The notes under the pieces: generated by a model
What the model was told of the DNA's origin: nothing
Databases searched by the model: none
What the model saw: the letters and a program-made list of their open reading frames with translations, nothing else
Part shown: positions 6,525 to 11,084 of the stretch, piece after piece
Position numbering within the stretch: position 1 is the stretch's first letter
How the letters are laid out: each line of letters begins with the position of its first letter
Source: Planctomycetaceae bacterium
Lineage (GTDB): Bacteria > Planctomycetota > Planctomycetia > Pirellulales > Thermoguttaceae
Assembly (NCBI GenBank): GCA_009783865.1
Contig: WRCR01000092.1
Span: 1 to 11,084 of the forward strand
Direction of reading: 5' to 3'
Length of the DNA stretch: 11,084 nucleotides
Translations under genes and position numbers: made by a program

Positions 6525-9500
6525 TTACCGCATGAATCCGACGTTAAACGAGAATATCTCTTTTTCGTCTCCAATTCCTTTGCTAAGCGGGAAGGCGAAG
6601 TCCAGCGCAATCGGCGCGGGTCCCATCATCGGAATCGTCAAACGCAAGCCGAAACCGGCGGCAACGCGGTAATTGCTTTCCCATTTTTTAATGGAACGTT
6701 CAACAGTACCGGTGTCAAGGAAGAGCGAACCGCGTATCATATCGTCAGCCGTTAGCGGGAATACCATCTCGACTGAATTATAAAATTCCATACAGCCGCC
6801 GTCTACGTATCCTAATTCGTTTCGCGGTGAAACACTGCGGAAATTGAAGCCGCGAAGATTGGTATAACCGCCGCCGAAATAACGTTCATAAATCGGCGTG
6901 CCTTTTTCCGTTATGCCCAAATTACTTCGCAGTCCCAGTACCCAGCGTCCGCTGCGGTCAGGACGCTCATGAAGTGTGAAGTATTTCCGAATATCAATGT
7001 TTCCGCGGACAAACTGATAATCGCCGAGTACTTGTTCAACTCCGACAGAAATCATGTGTCCTTCGGTCGGCATATATTCGCTGTCGCGGGTATTGTGAAT
7101 TGCATCTAAACCGATGGTGTACATCGGATGCCGTCCCAGTGCCGCATATAAATCCTCCGATAGTATTTGCGGCTGATAAATCCTGACTTGTTGTCCGCCA
7201 AGCGAAAGACGGGTTGTGAAGTCGGGTGTCCATAGTTTTCCGAAAGTAACACCGCCGCCTACACGGTCTTCATACCATTCGTCATAGTACCGCTGATAGT
7301 AGTATCCGTGTACACCAAACGTGTAATCCAAGTCGAACAAATACGGTGTTTCCCAACTTGCACTATACCGCTGCACCCGAGTTCCCGGTACCGCCTCAAG
7401 ACGGAAACGCTGTCCCCGTCCGCGGAAAGCGTTCCGCCAATCCCGCAGATAAAACCCCTTCGGAAAATTCAATATGTCGAAATTCTGTTCTTCCAAAACG
7501 AAACGCCCCATCAAACCGGCATCTGAACTAACGGCAACGCTCATCATAAGTTGACCGGTGCGGGTCTCTTGAACCTTTATAACGCCGGGTGTCGGATAGG
7601 TCTTCGCACCATAAGGATTTTTCGGGTCGAAAGCATAAGCCGAGTTATTGATGGCATTGTCAACGATGTTACCCAGAATTACATCGGTACCGGCGGGCTG
7701 CTGATTCGATTCCTGCGTAAAAACCTGCCCTTGATTATACAACACCGCTCCGCCGACATATTGCTGATTCGTCTGCGGCGAAAGATGGTCGGTCGGATAC
7801 GGAACACCGGACAACCCATTAGGCTGATTTATGTTGACAGGCGGAGTGTACAACGCCGTTGTGTTAGTCCCCGTATAATTTCCTGTTTGCGTTGAAGTTT
7901 GCTGCACCAGCGTTCCATTACCGGCGGCATCAAACAGCGTTGCCGCCTGCACCGGCGGCGGTGCCGTTTGATACGGATATGGAACAGCAATCGGACGATT
8001 GGTGTTCGCAATGTCATCATACTTCGGCGGAACGTAATTTAACATCGTGCTGTTCTGCACAGCACTCTGCGGAACTATATTTTGCAGAACAGTATTATTC
8101 GGCTGCGATGCAGGAGGTACAAACAGTTGTCCGCGATATATGTCGTCACCGCTTTTGAGCGGCAGCATCTCATTGTGTTTCGGTGTCCAGTTGAGCAGCA
8201 TCGGCTGCACCGGCTGAATCTGCGGCGGCGTATTTTGTTGCTGCGGCTGCGGAATGAACAATTGTTCCGTTAATTGTTGTTCTATGTTTGAAAAATCGGG
8301 ACATCGGATTTGAAAGTACTCCGAAAAGACATTGAGGTCTTCTTCGTCAATCAGTTCCGTATCAGTCGGCTCAACTTTTGTATCGGCGCAATTCTCGGCA
8401 AGCAGACAGAACGGCACAACGGACTTCGGCGCAACTTGTCCTCTGACAGCCGCTAATTCATCCGCCTTGCGTTCATCTTCGATTGCTTCTTCGGGATACG
8501 TGAAAATAATATCCGGCATAACACCCTGCGTCGGATTAGCATTGAAGAGTTGCGATGCCCGCAACCGCCGCTTGCTGTTATTGATTTCTTTCGTACTCAA
8601 AATATCGCCGGGACGCAGCGACATGCGGTTAAGTATCGGTTGAAGTTTTGTGTAAGGGTCTGCCCCTTCATTGCCGACGATTTCGATTTTCAGCGATTCA
8701 AGATAACAGCGCGGTCCTTCGGTCATGTTGATAACGATGTCTACGTAATCCTCGTCTATCCGCAGGTCGGGTGCCGGACGTGTAAATACGTAGCCGTATT
8801 CTCCGTATTTTTCTTTGATGCGGAGCATGTCGGATTCAAGCATATCTTGATTGAAGTATTTCTCCTTCGGCAGTTTCATCATCTTTTTCAATTCATCATC
8901 GCCGAAGATTTTCTGTCCGATGAACCGCACATCGCCGACCCGGCAGCGGGGACCTTCGTCAATGAGAAACTTGACTTTAACCCAGTGCCGGTTTTGTCCC
9001 CAGCCGGTATAGCCGTCTGTTTCGACAAACTTCCGGTCAATCTTCGCATAGAAGAAACCGAGTTTTCGGTAGTAAGTCGTCAGGGTTTCAATATCTTCGT
9101 CCAGTTTTTTCGGCGTGAATTCGCTGTTCACCCAGAAGAACCAGCCGGGCTTTGATTGAATAAGCGTCTTGAGCCGCTGCGAACTGGCAATCCTGTTGCC
9201 TTCAAAATCGACATCGAGAATACGCTGCCTTGGTCCCTCGCTGATATAAAACACGGCACCGCGGTCGCCGATTTTATCACCGGTTATAACGGTAACACAC
9301 ACCCGGTAATAGCCGCTTTCACGGTAAAACTGTTCCATGCGCTCTTTTGCCTGATGTACCGCTATCGGGTCAAGCGCGTCGCCCGCTTTGATGTTTCCTT
9401 CTTCCATCAAGACCTTACGGGTATGCGCCTTGTTTCCAACGATTTTAACGTAATCCAGCATCGGACGTTCTATAAACTCAAAGAGAACGATATAACCGGT

Positions 9501-9929
9501 CGGCGTTCTTTCGACTTTCGGTTTAACGTCAATGAACCATCCTTTCTGCATCAACGCTCTTTTATCTTCTTCCAGCGTTGCTTCGCTGAACGGTCTTCCT
9601 TTTTTCGTTTTGAGGATTTTTACAATATCTTTTGCGTATCTTTGAAAGTAGCCGGAGATTTGCACATCGCGGACTTGATTCGGGTCGGGCGGGAGATTCG
9701 GATTATCGTCAACGTCATATTGATTTTTTGTACCTTCGACGTACTTCGTTTTAGTGGTGCTTGCGAACCCCGGTCGGTTATTTTGACCGAGTACGGTCTG
9801 TTGTCCCGCAGCATCGCCGATAGTTCGGCAGCCCGCTGTTAGACAAGTTAAGACGCAACTTATTAGCAGCAATAACGTTATGACGGTTCGTTTTCCGTAC
9901 TTGACAGTATTCGGCATAGCAATTTTCAT
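6525..9929 (-). CDS. bamA: BamA/Omp85-family outer-membrane protein assembly factor
   Basis: BamA inserts beta-barrel proteins into the outer membrane. This 1134-residue version is much longer than the roughly 800 residues of E. coli BamA. After an N-terminal signal (hydrophobic 15-33, ending LTAGC with Cys34, a weak lipobox) come five POTRA domains at about 85-156, 157-233, 235-327, 329-406 and from 408; repeats of EGPR or ERP mark their ends (230-233, 325-328, 404-407). Residues about 479-783 are a Gln/Asn/Pro-rich, low-complexity insertion (7580-8495). The final POTRA strand seems to resume at VIKVQETRTG (783-792) and leads into the barrel: SSDAGLMGRFVLEEQNFDIL (801-820), the conserved loop motif GGGYTNLRGF (1019-1028) and the last strand FSFNVGFMR, which lacks the usual terminal aromatic residue. 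The ATG at 9929 has no Shine-Dalgarno; Met5 is an alternative. It is alone on this strand, not next to skp or lpx genes. TamA or another Omp85 relative is less likely given five POTRA domains. Confidence 0.9.
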   Translation of the reverse strand: MKIAMPNTVKYGKRTVITLLLLISCVLTCLTAGCRTIGDAAGQQTVLGQNNRPGFASTTKTKYVEGTKNQYDVDDNPNLPPDPNQVRDVQISGYFQRYAKDIVKILKTKKGRPFSEATLEEDKRALMQKGWFIDVKPKVERTPTGYIVLFEFIERPMLDYVKIVGNKAHTRKVLMEEGNIKAGDALDPIAVHQAKERMEQFYRESGYYRVCVTVITGDKIGDRGAVFYISEGPRQRILDVDFEGNRIASSQRLKTLIQSKPGWFFWVNSEFTPKKLDEDIETLTTYYRKLGFFYAKIDRKFVETDGYTGWGQNRHWVKVKFLIDEGPRCRVGDVRFIGQKIFGDDELKKMMKLPKEKYFNQDMLESDMLRIKEKYGEYGYVFTRPAPDLRIDEDYVDIVINMTEGPRCYLESLKIEIVGNEGADPYTKLQPILNRMSLRPGDILSTKEINNSKRRLRASQLFNANPTQGVMPDIIFTYPEEAIEDERKADELAAVRGQVAPKSVVPFCLLAENCADTKVEPTDTELIDEEDLNVFSEYFQIRCPDFSNIEQQLTEQLFIPQPQQQNTPPQIQPVQPMLLNWTPKHNEMLPLKSGDDIYRGQLFVPPASQPNNTVLQNIVPQSAVQNSTMLNYVPPKYDDIANTNRPIAVPYPYQTAPPPVQAATLFDAAGNGTLVQQTSTQTGNYTGTNTTALYTPPVNINQPNGLSGVPYPTDHLSPQTNQQYVGGAVLYNQGQVFTQESNQQPAGTDVILGNIVDNAINNSAYAFDPKNPYGAKTYPTPGVIKVQETRTGQLMMSVAVSSDAGLMGRFVLEEQNFDILNFPKGFYLRDWRNAFRGRGQRFRLEAVPGTRVQRYSASWETPYLFDLDYTFGVHGYYYQRYYDEWYEDRVGGGVTFGKLWTPDFTTRLSLGGQQVRIYQPQILSEDLYAALGRHPMYTIGLDAIHNTRDSEYMPTEGHMISVGVEQVLGDYQFVRGNIDIRKYFTLHERPDRSGRWVLGLRSNLGITEKGTPIYERYFGGGYTNLRGFNFRSVSPRNELGYVDGGCMEFYNSVEMVFPLTADDMIRGSLFLDTGTVERSIKKWESNYRVAAGFGLRLTIPMMGPAPIALDFAFPLSKGIGDEKEIFSFNVGFMR

Positions 9930-10008
9930 TGTGTTTTACTATGTAAAGTGCCGCTGTATTCTTTATTCCGATGAATGACCGGAGAAAGACACAGCGGAAA
10001 ACCAGCGG

Positions 10009-10037
10009 AGAATAACGATTATGCCGAATAACGGCAA
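10009..10037 (-). promoter_or_regulatory. Candidate promoter of bamA
   Basis: Read on the minus strand, TTGCCG (10037-10032) and TATTCT (10014-10009) are 17 bases apart, about 80 bases before the bamA start. The -35 lies in the 12-mer TTGCTCTTGCCG (10043-10032), identical to the one before the TPR gene. The -10 is weak (4 of 6), so this is tentative. Confidence 0.35.
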
Positions 10038-10053
10038 GAGCAATTATTCCGTT

Positions 10054-10089
10054 TAGCGGCGGTTCAACGAACCGCCTGAACCGCCGCTA
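10054..10089. repeat. Perfect 12-bp inverted repeat with a competing hairpin
   Basis: TAGCGGCGGTTC (10054-10065) pairs perfectly with GAACCGCCGCTA (10078-10089) across a 12-base loop. The loop itself contains GAACCGCC (10069-10076), which can instead pair with GGCGGTTC (10058-10065) over a 3-base loop. The element sits in the 292-bp region between bamA and the divergent gene at 10222, where it could be an operator, a leader hairpin or a dispersed palindromic repeat. There is no T-run after it. Nothing else stands out in 9930-10221 beyond the candidate promoters. Confidence 0.65.
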
Positions 10090-10164
10090 TAATCCTTAAA
10101 TTTATCTTTACTATTCTCAACGGACGGCATTTTCGTCTATTTTTTCTTTTTTCCTCAATTATCT

Positions 10165-10193
10165 TTGCACAATGCTTTATCATAAACTAAAGT
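10165..10193 (+). promoter_or_regulatory. Candidate sigma70-type promoter of the gene at 10222
   Basis: TTGCAC (10165-10170) and TAAAGT (10188-10193) are 17 bases apart, in an A/T-rich stretch just before the start codon. Transcription would begin near 10200, giving a leader of only about 20 bases. The -35 matches 5 of 6 consensus bases and the -10 matches 4. Confidence 0.45.
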
Positions 10194-10221
10194 GTTTCAG
10201 CGTTAATTATTTTACGAGTCA

Positions 10222-11084
10222 ATGAGATTTGCAATGAACACTGCTATGAGTACTAAAGTTTTCACATATCCGTTTGCCGGTGCTGTTTTGTTTTGCATTT
10301 TGATTTTCTTGGGGAATTCAGTGTCCGCTCAAGGTCCGCCGCAAATATCAACGGAAAATGCACGTCTGCACACCAATTTTCACTCCGGTGTTCATTCCGG
10401 CGAATGGACGCTCAAACGGGAAGAGATTCTCGAAGAGGAAAGCAAAGACCCGCACCGCAGTTGTACAGCCCCGTATTGCAATCGATGTTCGAAACATTTA
10501 GCGGACTACGGTCACGAATATCAGTTCATCGGCGGCGTTTCGCAGCGGCAACTTTGGTATCGCGGTACTATCGGAAGCATCGGACACGCTGCGCAGCGTT
10601 GTTATGACGAACATGGTATCCCTTATGCCCGGCGCGGACAGCCCGCTGCGGTGATGTCTTGGGAGTATCAGCATTATCTCAATCATTGTATTGCCGACCA
10701 ACTTCGGGCAAGAACTGCTGTTGCCGCAGAAGAGGATGCAGAAGTGCGGGTTGCGATGCTGAATGATTTGCTGGAAGCATCAAAGAAAAGAGCAGCGGCA
10801 AGCGAAGCAATCTGGCGGCAATACGAATCCGGCGGAAAATGTATCGGCGTTGAAAGTGTTTGTCTTCCCTGTGCTGCGGTTGGAACGGCTAATGCTTATT
10901 ACACTTCGCAGGCGGTTGCGGCATATAATTTAGCGTATTGCCGGGCAAAGGCGCAGTTCATGAAAGATGCCGCTTATGTTGCCGATGTTGCATTGGAACG
11001 GGACAACGCCATCGCAGAATGGAAAATGAAATCCGTATATGCCGACGAGAGAGTGAAACTCGCACTTTTGTCGAAGGAAGATGC
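10222..11084 (+). CDS. Secreted cysteine-containing protein of unknown function, cut by the window end
   Basis: An uninterrupted frame runs from ATG 10222 to the last base (287 codons so far, no stop). I do not recognise the family. The N-terminus is an export signal: hydrophobic PFAGAVLFCILIFLG (residues 17-31) with likely cleavage after VSA (36). The mature part has a cluster C81-x4-C86-x2-C89 followed by His92 and His98, further Cys at 127, 156, 207, 214, 217 (the last two as CLPC) and 240, and Trp/Tyr-rich stretches (QRQLWYRGTIGSIGHAAQRC). From about residue 157 it becomes Ala/Glu/Arg-rich and helical (AVAAEEDAEVRVAMLNDLLE), possibly coiled coil, and again at 225-285. After export the cysteines could form disulfides or bind metal or haem, though no CxxCH is present. 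ATGs at 10234 and 10246 are alternative starts; no strong ribosome-binding site favours one. It is divergent from bamA, so a cell-envelope role is possible but not shown. Confidence 0.8.
   Translation, partial: MRFAMNTAMSTKVFTYPFAGAVLFCILIFLGNSVSAQGPPQISTENARLHTNFHSGVHSGEWTLKREEILEEESKDPHRSCTAPYCNRCSKHLADYGHEYQFIGGVSQRQLWYRGTIGSIGHAAQRCYDEHGIPYARRGQPAAVMSWEYQHYLNHCIADQLRARTAVAAEEDAEVRVAMLNDLLEASKKRAAASEAIWRQYESGGKCIGVESVCLPCAAVGTANAYYTSQAVAAYNLAYCRAKAQFMKDAAYVADVALERDNAIAEWKMKSVYADERVKLALLSKED

Noticed and set aside
8550..9842. Two long plus-strand open frames (201 and 228 codons) lying back to back
   Set aside because: They lie wholly antisense to the POTRA-coding part of bamA, whose domain pattern is unambiguous. 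Their translations show no family features and reflect codon bias of the true gene.
10088..10093. Perfect TATAAT as a plus-strand -10 box
   Set aside because: No acceptable -35 lies 16-18 bases upstream because that stretch is inside the inverted repeat, and the candidate at 10165-10193 is better placed for the gene at 10222.

Overview
The window reads as chromosomal DNA of a Gram-negative, double-membraned bacterium, most likely a planctomycete or a relative. The grounds are a BamA-type outer-membrane protein with five POTRA domains and a long Gln/Asn/Pro-rich insertion, large secreted TPR proteins, a Tat-exported sugar-hydrolase-like protein, and weak or absent Shine-Dalgarno sequences. This assignment rests on gene style alone; there is no rRNA, tRNA or ribosomal protein here.

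Left part (1-2100) is a decayed accessory region. It opens inside a Type III restriction-modification locus reduced to a hybrid: the N-terminal part of the Mod methyltransferase (1-618, truncated just after motif IV) runs directly, in another frame, into the C-terminal nuclease part of the Res subunit (560-1201). The end of mod and most of res, with its helicase motor, are missing. Next come about 480 bases with no confident gene: a triple 9-bp GTTAAC repeat, two competing G/C-rich hairpins and a possible minus-strand protein remnant. An A/T-rich, Met-poor orphan reading frame (to 2095) follows.

Middle and right part (2200-11084) is conserved-looking envelope biology. A well-formed promoter drives an 846-residue secreted TPR protein with an internal duplication and an Asn-rich linker (2288-4828). 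An intergenic inverted repeat precedes a Tat-signal (alpha/beta)8 glycosidase-like protein (5020-6480). A short stem-loop separates it from the convergent bamA-like gene on the minus strand (6525-9929). A 292-bp divergent intergenic region holds a strong inverted repeat and candidate promoters. It leads to a secreted, cysteine-containing protein of unknown function (10222 to beyond the window end).

Working together: the BamA-like protein would insert beta-barrels into the outer membrane. The TPR protein is exported and could act as a periplasmic scaffold, and the two genes share an exact 12-bp sequence at their candidate -35 regions. That hints at, but does not prove, common control. I see no clear new multi-gene system. 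The most unusual items are the collapsed Type III locus, the large insertion inside the last POTRA domain of BamA, the duplicated non-TPR block in the TPR protein, and the unrecognised Cys-rich gene at the right edge.
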